A DNA stretch of 64,000 nt from Oncomelania hupensis (Eukaryota; Mollusca; Gastropoda; Littorinimorpha; Pomatiopsidae), in contig CM072519.1 of the NCBI GenBank assembly GCA_036898135.1, positions 71,434,361-71,498,360 on the forward strand, given 5' to 3'. Position numbers and translations under genes: made by a program. Shown here in pieces: positions 1 through 11,578 of this stretch (position 1 is the first letter of the stretch; every line of letters begins with the position of its first letter). The notes beneath the pieces are model-generated. The model ran no database searches. It saw nothing but the letters and a program-made list of their open reading frames with translations, and was not told the origin of the DNA.

Positions 1-80
1 AGATGATCGTTTAACCAGCGTACTCCATCTTTCTCTGTCCTCAGCAACCCTCATGGCTTCGCTCAGTGTCAAGCCAGTCT
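1..80 (-). mobile_element. RTE/BovB-like LINE, 3'-end fragment
   Basis: This is the reverse complement of the last roughly 80 coding bases of the RTE-type LINE seen complete at 3' end in 3750-3845 (the C-terminal stretch with the WTGLTLSEA motif). It is cut by the window edge on its 3' side and stops abruptly near base 80, so only a scrap remains. It has no coding capacity. Confidence 0.75.
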
Positions 81-1259
81 GTCACATCCACTGCCTCAAC
101 AGCGGGTACAGCAGTGTGTGCTAACCACAGGACAAACAACCACCCCAAATATCTAACACATAACACACCACAGGGAACAATGACAACCATTGTTTTCACA
201 CAAACTAACTAATCTATATTTTTATATAGCATTTAACCCATCTGTACCCACAATCACACTGAACTATCATGAAATACAAAACTAGTCAACAAACACTAAT
301 AACAAATGCTTGAAATACTAGTTTTCTTTATAGTCTTTTTTGTAACAGCCTAAATAGGATCACAAGTGGCTGTAGAATAATAAATTATTTAACTAATTTG
401 TACAAAGTATTAATTATACACATAGGCTTAATAATATTGTAAACAGTAATACTATTTTTCAGTGGCTACAAATGGTACAGGATACTTGACTATAGAAAAT
501 GCCACTCCAACTAAGTAAATATAACTTGTTTGGGAAAGATAATAACGTTGTTTTATTATTTTTATCTTATCTATCTGCAATGTGGCTTTATATAACCGGC
601 AACTGATTTATTTTTTTTATAAAAGTTCCTTTTCTCCAGCAATTTTAATAATAATAGCATTAATAAACAATTTTTCCTTTACGGACTTTCTAAGTTAAAA
701 GTCTCGCTGAATGGCATTCCCGACCGCCGTGGTTCCCTCAGGCCAGTTGAGACGCCTCGGTCCAAGCCCAGTCACGTTATACTCCACAATGGAGAGGCCA
801 ATACCAGTACACTAAGACATACACACCAGTAGACTGTTGCATTATTAATCAACCAATATAGGAAAAATACCCACATACTCTTCTGCATCCCAGTGCACGT
901 TATTGCCCTTCTCCGTTCTATTCATTAACAAGCTCACTCATAAATTACTTCCCTTTATCATAATTCAAATGAACGACCTTCCCAACTCATTCATAAATTA
1001 CCTCCCTTTATCATAATTGGAACCAATGAAAATTACTTCTCTTCATGAATAGTTAAACATAATTATCAAATATAAACTATTTCCTTGCATACAAAAGCAT
1101 ACTTTCTTCACTAATATTTTATTTTCATTCAGAACATAAAATATATACATGTTTATACAAATATGCTTGCACCTGAGCAAAATGGCTATTTAGGGACTGC
1201 CTGCAGGTTACCGGTGCTTTCCTCGGACACGACGACACAACACAACACAATATTATGTT
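81..1259. other. No gene seen; AT-rich sequence
   Basis: No supported gene or known element was recognised. The stretch is AT-rich with a short GC-richer patch around 720-800. A segment of about 50 bases is duplicated in tandem at roughly 940-1015, both copies containing TCCCTTTATCATAATT. Confidence 0.5.
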
Positions 1260-2445
1260 GGAGATTCCAGTGGACCGCGGACTTAGAAAATTGTTCGTCT
1301 CTTATTTGTTTAAGTGGAATCTATCTCACTGAGGGCTGTTTTTGCCAACAGTGAGACACTCTGCACAACCTTTGTAAACAATGCGTTGCAGAAATTCAAG
1401 ATTCAAGATTCAAGATTCAAGATTCAAGATAATTTATTGCCAAGTGAATGATACACAAGGAATGCATTTGGTCAACGCTGCAGCACCACACAAAAGCACA
1501 TATAAAAACATATAAAGCATAGTGAAAATGTGAACAAGCTGACAATAATCACAATATAAAAATAGAAGATAAAGTCATAAAACAGATGAACTGTACAAAA
1601 TTGGCAAATATATATTTGCTAGTCAACACACACACACGCACGCACGCACATTGCTGAAACATCCATTCGACCTCGTGTTACTTTAACAATAACACGCCTA
1701 TGCGCAGCGAGTAGGCCTACTTGTACGAAACGTGCTCTACGACAAATTATTGGCTCTCTATTATCGTCTCATATTTTGCAGACGAGCAGGCATCTTGGTC
1801 CACAGCAGGGAACAAACTCAACAGAGAGGCAACCCTGACATGTGGCCTGCAACCGAGAGCATTGGGCTCCACTAGCTCAGTAGTCAACTACCAAGAAGAA
1901 GATACCACAACACCGCACATCGACGGGACAGTTAAGTCACTAGAAAACGTGCATGAACACTGCTCGATAAGGACTGTGCGATAGTCTACTCTTCCAGAAA
2001 AACGATTAGTAGGACAGAAAGAACTAATAGCCCAATGATGAGACAGTAGCAAATATCGAGAACAGTAGCTGCATAGACCCATCAAGGAGCGAACTACTCC
2101 AAGTGAAATTGGGACTGTTAAGTTAATTCTAGTTATATTACATTTTAAACATTTAAGTTAGAGTAGTTATTAGAAGATGATGTATAGAGTAGAGGAAATA
2201 AATGTGCGATATTTACTGTTAACAAGTGGCTGGACTACCTATGTTTCATAGCCGTGCGAGAGCTAGTGTCTTTACACTTTTCTCCCTATTTCTGTAACCC
2301 CATCCTTACACAGACCGGGCCAAACAAAAAAATGTATTAAGATTAGTCATAGGGTGATTTTACTAGCCGATCCCCGCAGACGAAAGACGAGTGGGTAATA
2401 GCAATCCATTGTGCAGAACCCAGCAACAATAGACCCACCGTCACA
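1260..2445 (+). mobile_element. LTR of a retrotransposon family (copy 1), partial and interrupted
   Basis: This is homologous to the solo LTR at 52121-53554 (opposite orientation) and to the copies at 30261 and 31528. The plus strand appears to be the sense strand: an AATAAA polyadenylation signal lies near 2198, and the copy ends with CCGTCACA at 2445, the CA terminus of the family. The left end (TGTCGCG in the intact copy) is not recognisable, so the copy is 5'-truncated. It is interrupted at 1396-1763 by another element. No internal coding region adjoins it, so it is a solo or broken LTR. Confidence 0.65.
1396..1763 (-). mobile_element. Non-LTR retroposon 3' end inserted in the LTR
   Basis: The insert begins with five tandem ATTCAAG units (1390-1428) and continues with AATTTATTGCCAAGTG and AT-rich sequence. 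This looks like the reverse complement of a LINE or SINE 3' end with a short tandem tail. Comparison with the uninterrupted LTR at 30870-30930 places the junctions within a few bases. It has no coding capacity, and the clade cannot be assigned from this tail alone. Confidence 0.5.
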
Positions 2446-2455
2446 GGAACCACGT

Positions 2456-2660
2456 AGACATTATAACATTACAGCATATTACTGACATAGGAACAATGTT
2501 GACATATAACATTACAGCATATGACTGGCATATGAACCATGTTGACATTATAACATGACAGCATATGACTGACATAGAAACCATACTGACATTATAACAT
2601 GACAGCATATGACTGACATATAAACCATGTTGACATTATAACATGACAGCATATGATTGG
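2456..2660. repeat. 44-bp minisatellite, left half of a split array
   Basis: There are four to five degenerate units of about 44 bp, each with ACATTATAACATGACAGCAT and a variable end. The same units reappear at 3995-4135, so the array was split by the SINE plus LINE insertion between them. Confidence 0.8.
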
Positions 2661-2867
2661 CGTTTGAAAAATGCCAAAATTAAAAATTCGATTTTCTTTC
2701 CGTCTTCTAATAGAGATCTCCCTGCCTTAACACCGCATGTTTGAGTGATAGATGTGTGTTTGTTGTGTATGTGTGAGAGTGGGTGAAACACGTGAACATG
2801 TATGTTGGTACAGGCGCCGCGATGTGAGCCTGAGTGGTCATTTAGGAAAAGGCCTGTATGTAACATC

Positions 2868-2951
<84 letters not shown>
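2661..2951 (+). mobile_element. SINE, 5'-truncated copy with (ATT)n tail
   Basis: Bases about 2672-2867 match the 3' two-thirds of the tRNA-derived SINE at 29850-30260: shared AATTCGATTTTCTTTCCG, GAGATCTCCCTGCCTT and a GCC-CGCG-TGAGCCTGA block. The (ATT)n tail starts at 2868. The tRNA-like head is absent. The tail is interrupted at 2952 by an RTE LINE and resumes at 3886. Confidence 0.75.
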
Positions 2952-3885
2952 CGGTGTGCGTCAAGGATGCCTACTCTCTCCAACACTCTTCAACATCTTC
3001 CTAGAGCGCATCATGTCAGATGCTCTTGCAGATCACGAAGGCACAGTCAGCATAGGGGGCAGAGCAATCTCCAATCTTCGTTTTGCGGATGATATTGATG
3101 GATTGGCTGGAGAGGAACAAGAACTTGAACAGCTTGTACAGAGGCTTGACACCACCTCCAGAGCTTATGGAATGGAAATAAGTGCAGAGAAGACCAAAAT
3201 GATGACCAACAACACCAATGGCATCAACACGGACATCAAAGTACAAGGCCAATCCCTCAACACAGTGCACAGCTTCAAATATTTAGGAGCCATTGTGTCA
3301 GACAATGGGTCTCGACAGGAAGTCCTCTCCAGGATCGCACAAACAACTGCTGCCCTGACAAGGTTGAAGCCCATTTGGAAAGACAGAACCATCAGTCTAC
3401 ATTCCAAAGTAAGACTGCTGCGCTCTCTGGTCATCTCCATCTTCCTATATGCTTGCGAAGCATGGACCCTCACAGCAGATCTCCAACGAAGAATACAAAG
3501 CATGGAGATGAGGTGCTACAGAAGACTTCTGTGCATTTCCTATACCCAACACATCACCAACGACGAAGTCCGACAGACCATCACACAAGCCATTGGACAA
3601 CACGATGACCTGCTCACAGTGGTGAAGAAACGGAAACTCCGATGGTATGGCCACGTCACCAGATCATCAGGCCTTGCAAAGACCATTCTGCAAGGCACAG
3701 TGCAAGGAGGTAGAAGAAGGGGGAGACCGAAAAAGAGGTGGGAGGACAACATTCGAGAATGGACTGGTTTGACACTGAGCGAAGCCATGAGGGCTGCTGA
3801 GGACAGAGAAAGATGGAGTATGCTGGTTAAACGATCATCTGTGGTGCCCCTACGACCTTCTGGTTATGGGACAGGATAGGATAGG
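2952..3885 (+). mobile_element. RTE/BovB-like LINE, 5'-truncated reverse transcriptase (copy A)
   Basis: An open frame runs from GVRQGC through LSPTLFNIFLE (RT block 4 region) and FADDIDGLAG (the catalytic YxDD-type box, here FADD) to a C-terminal arm with WYGHVTRSSGLAKTILQG, GRPKKRWEDNIREWTG and SSVVPLRPSG, ending with a stop at 3877-3879. The 3' tail is GGGACAGGATAGGATAGG. The endonuclease and first half of RT are missing, typical of 5' truncation during target-primed reverse transcription. The retained part is unbroken, so this is the youngest-looking copy of the family here. It sits in the (ATT)n tail of a SINE, so an apparent longer ORF starting at 2752 is a chimera of SINE, microsatellite and LINE. 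The RTE/BovB assignment rests on motif resemblance. Confidence 0.85.
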
Positions 3886-3988
<103 letters not shown>

Positions 3989-3994
3989 GGTGAA

Positions 3995-4135
3995 ATGAAA
4001 TGATCATATGACTCACATTGGAACCATGTTGACATTATAACATGACAGCATATGACCCACATTGGACCCATGCAAATGTTGACATTATAACATGACAGCA
4101 CTAGACTCATATTGGAACCATGCTAACATTATAAA
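3995..4135. repeat. 44-bp minisatellite, right half of a split array
   Basis: About three units are homologous to those at 2456-2660 (ACATTATAACATGACAGCA shared). They mark the pre-insertion target. Confidence 0.75.
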
Positions 4136-4968
4136 ATAACCTTTTTGTAAAAGTAGGCTATGAAACTTCTGTTCTTATTTTCTTAATGTTCACATTCCCT
4201 TTTTGGCTTGAGTTGTGTTATATTCGACATAACGTTTAATAAGCATGCAATGCAAATATTAAACTACTTCCTGTAAGACCAGGCAAGTATTTTGTTTTAA
4301 GCTCTAATACAGTAATAGCCTTTATGGAGATTTGGCCTTCATCCATTAATAATGTGTTAAGTTGGGGAAAAAAATCTTCGGCTATATTTCCTAAGCAAGC
4401 AAATATGAAACTGTTGACATCAGGACTTCCTGAACAAATTCCACGTGACTATAAAGTATAACATTATTGTTTTATTTTATGCCTCGTTTTTATTTTTAAT
4501 AGAAAAACAAAGAAGTGACACGTGACTATAAAAGTAATTCTCTTTTGTACAGGAGAGCGTGCCACAGTTACACCAGCGTTTATGGTCACTCTCTGTGTGG
4601 TAATAAGAGATAAAATCATTTCCTTGATCCGTGTTGAATAAAGCCGCAGGCCGAACAGTGCAATTGGCTGCATTTAACCCCATCTTAAGGACACGCATCA
4701 GCGATCTGATCTTTCTAACTCTTTAAGCCTTCAGACGTTAAAGTCAGTCTGAGGTCAAGATCAGAATGACGGAAACACTTGTCTTCGAGCTAAGTGTCTA
4801 TTTGCTTTTTATAGTCCCACTGTCTTTTCTTATGTGTAGTAGGCTCACTTGCTCAATTGTAATGTAAGCGTCATGTCCAAACATTTTAAAAGACCGTCTG
4901 CTATAATCAGTTCAAGACTTAGCTGAAATTGCAAAGCGTGAGAGGGCACTTACAGTTAGACACAGCCT
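4136..4968. other. No gene seen
   Basis: AT-rich sequence without a supportable gene, RNA or element. Short ORFs here have no recognisable motifs. Confidence 0.5.
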
Positions 4969-6275
4969 GTATTGGATAGATGGACAGAGTACTGCTCTGA
5001 CCTTTACAACCACAAACCAAACGGAGACCCATCAGTTCTAGCATGTCCCCAGAACAGAGAAGAGGAAGAACCCCTCCCAATGCTCCGAGAAGAAGTTGAG
5101 GCAGCAGGGCAATCACTAAGGAAGGGGAAGTCAGTGGGAGTGGACAACATACCCGCGGAATTGCTGCAAGCCGGAGGGGAAGCGATGATTGACGCCCTCA
5201 CCATTATCTGTAACAAGATCTGGCAGAGTGGGGAGTGGCCTACACAATGGACCCAGTCGTTTGTCATCACTCTTCCCCAAAAGGGTAACTTTCAGGAGTG
5301 TAAAAATTACCGCACCCTCGGCCTCATCAGCCATCCCAGCAAGGTCCTTCTGAAAATAATACACAACAGGTTGAAACCCCAAGCTGAACAAATCATAGCT
5401 GAAGAACAAGCAGGATTCAGGGCAGGGCGAAGTACCACTGAACAGATTTTCAACCTCAGAATAATCTGTGAGAAATACCTACAGCACCAACAACATCTAT
5501 ATCATGTGTTTGTAGATTTCAAGAAAGCGTTTGACCGAGTCTGGCATGCAGCTCTCTGGGTAACCATGAGAGTGTACAACATCAGTCCTAAAATTACTGA
5601 AGTCATCAAAAGCCTGTATGACAAGGCTACCAGTGCAGTCCCTCCACAACAGCGCCATCGGGAACTGGTTAAGAACAACAATAGGTGTGTGTGAAGGAAG
5701 CCTACTCTCTCCAACACTCTTTAACATCTTCCTAGAGTGCATCATGTCAGATGCCCTTGCAGATCACGAAGGCACAGTCAGCATAAGGGGTAGAGCGGAT
5801 GACATTGATGGATTGGCTGGAAAGGAACAAGAACTTGAACAGCTTGTACAGAGGCTCGACACCACCTCCAGAGCCTATGGAATGGAAATAAGTGCAGAGA
5901 AGACCAAAATGATGACCAACAACACCAAAGGCATCAACATGGACATCAATGTCCAAGGCCAATCCCTCAACACAGTGCATAGCTTCAAATATCTAGGAGC
6001 CATTGTATCAGACAATGGGTCCCGACAGAAAGTCCTCTCCCGGATCGCACAAACAACTGCTGCCTTGACAAGGTTGAAGCCCACTTGGAAAGACAGGACC
6101 ATCAGTCCACATTCCAATGTAAGGCTGCTGCGCTCCCTTGTTATCTCCATCTTCCTATACGCTTGCGAAACATGGACCCCCCACAGCAGACCTACAACGA
6201 AGAATACAAAGCATGGAGATGAGGTGCTATGGAAGACTTCTGGGCATTTCCTTTTTACCCAGCACATCACAAACA
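4969..6275 (+). mobile_element. RTE/BovB-like LINE, degenerate reverse transcriptase (copy B)
   Basis: The copy begins in the linker before RT (DRWTEYCSDLYNH), continues through VDNIPAELLQAGG, ISHPSKVLLKII, EEQAGFRAGRSTTEQIFNLR and DFKKAFDRVWHAALW (RT blocks with the first catalytic Asp), then shifts frame near 5640. It resumes as LSPTLFNIFLE and ends near 6275 before the C-terminal arm. The RQGC motif has become CEGS. An in-frame loss of 21 bp removes the residues before the catalytic ADD, leaving GRADDIDGL. These lesions make it a dead copy. It is truncated on the right by the dispersed repeat at 6276. Confidence 0.85.
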
Positions 6276-6695
6276 AGACCAGTCTCCTACCTTTTTTCTT
6301 GAAAACTCTTCCGGGACAAGACTCCTTGTTTGTGTATGAGGTCTGTTGGATCAGCTTGGGAATATTGGACGCTTTCTGCCAGGTGGTCACTAGGGCTTCC
6401 TATGATGTTATTATTTAGCAATGTAGGCATTTTATATGTATGTGTTTTGTTGATAATTTATAATGATGTTTGTATTCTATTTTGTTTTTGTAAACGGGGG
6501 TTCGATAAGTTGGGGTGAAGCCTCAGCCGTCCCCTGCGTGGGATGTCTTTATTGTAAAGTGACTGGCTGGTGGAGAGCTTTCGGTTTTACCACTAGGTTT
6601 TGTAAGCAGATCTTTTATGCGGATTGGGGGTTGTCCGGTCCTGATTTGGCTCGGAAGAGTCCGCTGGACCTAAAGCAATAATAATGTAATGTAAT
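6276..6695 (+). mobile_element. Dispersed repeat (about 550 bp family), 5'-truncated copy
   Basis: About 400 bp match the reverse complement of 14485-14880 (shared TCTTCCGGGACAAGACTCC, TTTGTAAACGGGGGTTCGA, CGGAAGAGTCCGCTGGACCT). The copy ends in a TAATG-type tail (AATGTAATGTAATGTAA), which suggests a retroposon. It lacks the GC-rich head found at the other end of the copy at 15028. No ORF of note. Confidence 0.7.
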
Positions 6696-7300
6696 GTAAT
6701 TTCTTTTAGTTTACGGCGAAACAGAAGCAACTGCCCTGAGGGCGACGTTTGGCGGACATGTCAACAGGGTCAAAATATCACTATCAAAACATGTACGCCA
6801 TTCAGCAACCGGAAGTTTGGAACACACACGTCCAAAAAAGACGGGAAGCAGAGAACTTCGGGCCTTCTCGCCGAAATCCGTGCATCCATATACTGAAGAA
6901 TCCATGAAACAGCATCATGAGAGTGCCACATCCACAAAAGTAGGTCTGTACCAATGACGTCATCAACATACCAAATGTTCGTACAAGAAATCGTACAAGA
7001 TTTGGTTCATGCAATGGACAATATGTTCCCATAAACATTAACAAGGAAAATTGTGTGCGTTGTTCAACAGCATACAAACAAATCAAAACATTATACCTTA
7101 CAGCCACTTATTTTAAGACAGTTTTCTAATTAAAGTTTGCTTTTCAAAGATTGCCGTCGGGGGAAATAACAGACTTAGTTTTCTTAATTATGCTAATGCA
7201 CATTTTAGCAATCAATATAATATGGTTAATAGTGTTTACATTGTCTTTGTTTACTAAACGGTTACTTATTACACCAAATAACACATCTTGAACACTTAGC
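6696..7300. other. No gene seen; one copy of the CRE-containing minisatellite unit
   Basis: At 6949-6985 there is a single unit with TGACGTCATCAACATACC, the same as the minisatellite at 12701-12890 on the other side of the Tx1-like LINE. Nothing else was recognised. Confidence 0.5.
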
Positions 7301-7318
7301 TTAATGATAACCCCAAGC

Positions 7319-9011
7319 CTACCGAGAATGCGCTGTTGTATCTCCGACCAGAATGCTTGTATAGCTGGGACAGTAGTAAAAAAAATGTTCCAGAAAATCT
7401 ACAACCTCATTACAATAGGAACATTTGTAATCATTCGCCACCTTCATTTTGTGCAACAATATGTTTGTGGGGTAAAGGTTGTGTAATATCTTCCAATGCA
7501 ACACTCTAAGCCGTGTTTCTTTGGTTGCGTTGTATGAAACTAACCAGTGCTTGCTATCTATGTCTAACCTCCTCCTCCATAATCCTATCGAACAAGGCCT
7601 TGTACTTTTTGTTGCAACTAGCGCCTGCCTAAAATCACGTGCCTTAAGTACCAGTTTATTGTGAAACAAGGGGAGGAGTGCCTGCTACAACAACTATCCT
7701 ATCAGGGAATAATCGTCTATATTATGACACTGCAGAGCGTACTGTAAAATACTCTAACATCCTACTGGGTGATTGTCCTATCTTTACGCATATGTCTTCA
7801 TAAGAAGCGTTCACAACATCACAAACATACACAAAACCTCCTACAGCCCACTCTCGAAAGTAAAATACATTGCCACTGTACTGTACATGGACATTATTCC
7901 ATAGATGAGAACTCTCTTCATTTTTAACATCATGCACATTGTTATCTAACCACGTTTTAAGCACTATTTTCCAAAAGGAGGAGTGTACATTTTCTATACC
8001 TTTAAATTTCTTGCTGTTAATATTAGAATAAAAACAAGCATAATTATCTCCAAAGTGCGAAAAAAGGAGAGTAGGAGTGAAAGTCCAACGCTAATGAGGA
8101 GAGGCTGCAAACAGCTTAGTGACCCACTGTAGCAAAAAGGACAACTGCAGCTGTCGTACATCAATCATGCTATTCCACCGTTTTCTGTTCCCTCACACGC
8201 CACAGCTCTTTTAACTTTTTCGAATGCCCGCTTGTTACAATCTTGTTTGCGCCACAAAAATCTAAACAACAAGGTGTTTAAATCCATTAAGACGCACTCA
8301 GGAGCAACAAAAGCCTGCACAATATAAATAAACTGAGAGATTAGAAAGGTTTTAATAATACACACTTTTCCCAGTATACTAAGATTTCTCCTCTCCCAAC
8401 TAACTAGTAGCATTTTAACTATAGCTAATCTTTTTGTCCGGTTTTGCATTATTTCAGAAGCAGAACAATTGTTTGAGAAATAAACACCAAGAATCTTAAT
8501 TTGGTTTGTCCATCGAAAGTCTAAAAATGTGTCTGCAGAATTCTTTTTGCTTTCAAGCCACATGGCATGTGATTTCAGCTTGTTCCCGTACAAGCCAGAA
8601 AATTCTGAAAAATGCTCGATAGTTTTTATTGCCTGTCGCATATCTTCTTCACCTGATAAGAACAATGTGGCGTCGTCTGCGTAAAGTGCAATCTTTATAA
8701 TATCTTCAAACTCTACATTGTTCATCTTCCATTTCTCTATCCCTTTAACTTCTTTCATATCTCTAATCTTACAAGCTAAGATTTCCACTGCCAAAACAAA
8801 GGCTAACGGTGAAAAAGGGCATCCTTGCCTTATTCCGGAGTCTGTGTCAGCCATCCACAGTACTGAATGCTACTTTCGGTGTTATTATAACTCGAACCCA
8901 CTGTACAAAATCAGGACCAAAGCCAAACTTTTGAAAAGCGCCTAACATGAAATCTTTAGAATACTATCATATGCAGAGGAATAATCGATAGAAACAAGTA
9001 GTCCCGGTGTA
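7319..9011 (-). pseudogene. LINE ORF2, C-terminal half of RT and 3' region (Tx1/L1-like)
   Basis: Leftward from the TIR element, the segment contains TPGLLVSIDYSSAYDS (RT motif with the first catalytic Asp), GIRQGCPFSPLAFVLAVEIL, ALYADDATLFL (YADD catalytic pair) and LGVYFSNN. Further left are LILGK-like and FLWRKQD segments, FREWAVGGFVYVCDV near 7850, and TRLRVLHWKILHNLYPTN followed by KCSYCNEVVDFLEHFFYYC (a Cys/His cluster like the C-terminal domain of L1-type ORF2). At least three frame changes separate these blocks. Together with 9779-11480 this is one former ORF2. Confidence 0.85.
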
Positions 9012-9778
9012 GCATGAGATATCGTCCAGGCGTGGAAAATCGACCTGCGCATGCGTGCATAATTATCTCGGACGATTTAGCATGGCAATAGGCATGCGAA
9101 ATCGTCCAGCATGCTAAATCGTCCAGCCTTGTAATTCTTGTTTATTTCATTTATTTATTTGTTTAATCAAGCATTTATATCAATATTTTATGCCTTTATT
9201 TGTTATGGGAATTTTTTTTTTGTTGTTAATATGAATCCTTTAGTGGAATAATTATGCATCCTGTAGTGGAATAATTATGCATTTATGTAAATGTTTGCAT
9301 CGATTTGTTAAGGAAATGTTGCGTTTTTGCTTTTTTACTTTCTTTTTATTTTGCATCCTTTAGTGAAATATTTACCGGTAGTTGATTTTACTTAATTGTG
9401 TTTTTATTGTCAAGAATGTGTTCTGATAACGCATGTATTTGTTTATTTATATAATTATTTATTTAAATGTTTCATTGCATGAATGTCTAATACTGATAAC
9501 GTTTGTTACCAATTATTAACTTAATAGTTTACTTTAAATAATAATAGGCCTATCTGAATCGGTAGCGTTTTCGGGATACTTCTCAGTTGACAAGAAGAAC
9601 TTAAGATTATCCATGTTCTTTTTAAATACATCCATCCTTTCGCTAAAGTCATTTACAACTTCTTTTACCTGAGCTGCCATGTTCACAGACCCGCTGCTGG
9701 ACGGTTTAGCATGGCCTAGTGAGATAATTATGCACGCATGCGCAGGTCGATTTTTCACTCCTGGACGATATCTCACGC
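9012..9778. mobile_element. Non-autonomous DNA transposon with terminal inverted repeats and TA duplication
   Basis: The ends are inverted copies of about 58 bp with a few mismatches (left begins GCATGAGATATCGTCCAGG, right reverse complement GCGTGAGATATCGTCCAGG). A TA flanks each end (9010-9011 and 9779-9780). Removing the element with one TA restores the LINE reading frame without gap, so both boundaries are secure. The inside is AT-rich with extra subterminal ATCGTCCAGC copies and no transposase. On the minus strand near 9534-9681 an unexplained open segment starts MAAQVKEVV. A TA target is typical of Tc1/mariner-like elements, but the family is not proven. Confidence 0.85.
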
Positions 9779-11480
9779 TACAACTGTTCTGTAACGTCAT
9801 CAATGAGCCGCAATTAATATATCCTACTTGGTCTGCGTTCACTAACTCCCGCACCACAGTGTTCAAACGTCTAGCTAAACACTTTGCTAATAACTTATAA
9901 TCAATGTTCGTTAACGATATTGGCCTCCAGTTCTGTAAATCATTTCTAGGGAGGTCTTTACCTTTGTGTATGAGTGTAATAACTGCCTTACGCTGAGATA
10001 AGGAGAGAGAGCCATTTACAAATGCGTGGTTAAAAGAAGCAGTCACAACGTGCTGTATGTGAGACCAAAATATCTTTAGAAACTCCGTAGTTAGTCCATC
10101 ATTGCCGGGAGCTGACCCATTTTTCATCTCCTTCAGAGCCGGCAATAACTCTGCCTCACTAACTACACCTTCACATTCCTCAGCCTGCTGTTGTGAGAGA
10201 TGAGGCATAGCAGTGCTGTTTAAGAACTGATCTATTCGTTGACGCATGTTCTCACTATCAACTTTCTTTTTATATTTGTTAGCAAAGAAATCTTTTTGTA
10301 TCTTCATAATGTCATTTTGATTACTCACTATGTCTCCATTATCGTGTTTTAATAAATCCATTATTTTAGCATTAGCCTTAGCTTTCTCTAAATTAAGGAA
10401 GAAAGAATTGTTCTTTTCTCCACATTCAACCCATTTAATTCTACTTCTTATCTGTGCTACACGTCTTTGTATTGTTCTATTACCTCTATTTCTATCTTCA
10501 CTTGTTCTCGCTCTTTTTGTGTTTGAAAGCAAGCTGGTTTCATGGCTAACAATTTGTCTAAAGTATTTAACTTATTCTGTAACTCTATAAGCTTATTGTT
10601 TTTATTGGAGCTTTTCAGTTTACTAAAGTTAACAGAATGTTCCTTTATCCTTAATTTTAACAGTTCCCAAAGCATTTGCGGATCTTCGTTTTCACTATTT
10701 TCTAATATAAAATTATTCCAGAAACAAATTCTAAATCATTAAGTAAAGCATTGTTGAATTTCCAATATTCCGGGCCCTTATTAATGTCTGACAACTTAAC
10801 AGTAACCATGCACCCTCTGTGATCTGTCATAGCCACAGACTCAATCTCACTATGAAGAACTTTATCAAACACGCTTGAACTAGCTAATATATAGTCAAGT
10901 CTCCTTGCAATAAACGGAGAGCTTTTTGACCATGTGTGCTCAATATCTTCAGGGTGAAACAACCGCCACGTATCATGTAAATCACATCTGTTTAAGAGAT
11001 CATTAAAATTTCTAACAACGTTAATAGCATGCTTATCTCCACTACTAATATCCTTATCATTGTCTAACACACAGTTGAAGTCACCAAACAATACATAATT
11101 CTCCATCTGCAAGCTGTTAACAACATGTATGACATTTTAAAATAACAATTCATTTTCTTTATCAACATTAGGAGCATACACATTCACTACTGCAATTTTC
11201 TTATCTCCCACTGAAACATTTAAAATTTCAGGATTCTGGGAGATTGATACAAAATTGAGCATTCCCAAGAAAAAACTTTTTTTTAATGAGAATGACCTGC
11301 CCTCCACTATGTACTGTACCTTGAGCAAACCAAAAATTCCCACCCCATTCTTTCTGCCATTCTTCTGATACTTCTGTACTTATGTAAGTTTCTTGTAAAC
11401 AAATTACATCATATTTATTAGTTTACGTTTTAGAAAATTAACAATACATTTTCTTTTATTCTTCGATCGCATTCCCCTGA
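9779..11480 (-). pseudogene. LINE ORF2, endonuclease and N-terminal half of RT (Tx1/L1-like)
   Basis: Leftward there are endonuclease pieces (VVNVYAPN near 11190, LFGDFNCVLD near 11090, HTWSK, RLDYIL and MTDHRGC, matching the Asp/Asn and final DH motifs of APE-type nucleases), then a linker with coiled-coil character near 10460-10675 and WVECGEKNNSFFLNLEKA. The RT start follows with MKNGSAPGNDGLTTEFLK, AVITLIHKGKD and NWRPISLTNIDYKLLAKCLARRL, up to ADQVGYI. Frameshifts occur near 11130, 10700 and 10500. The frame then runs into the TIR element at 9778. Confidence 0.85.
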
Positions 11481-11578
11481 CATTTAGGGAGAATAAACGT
11501 AGAGCCATATCACAAGACATAAGAAAAGTTTGTAGTCGTTAGCCATGATCACAGTTGTAGAAGTGACAGAGCGCCGAC

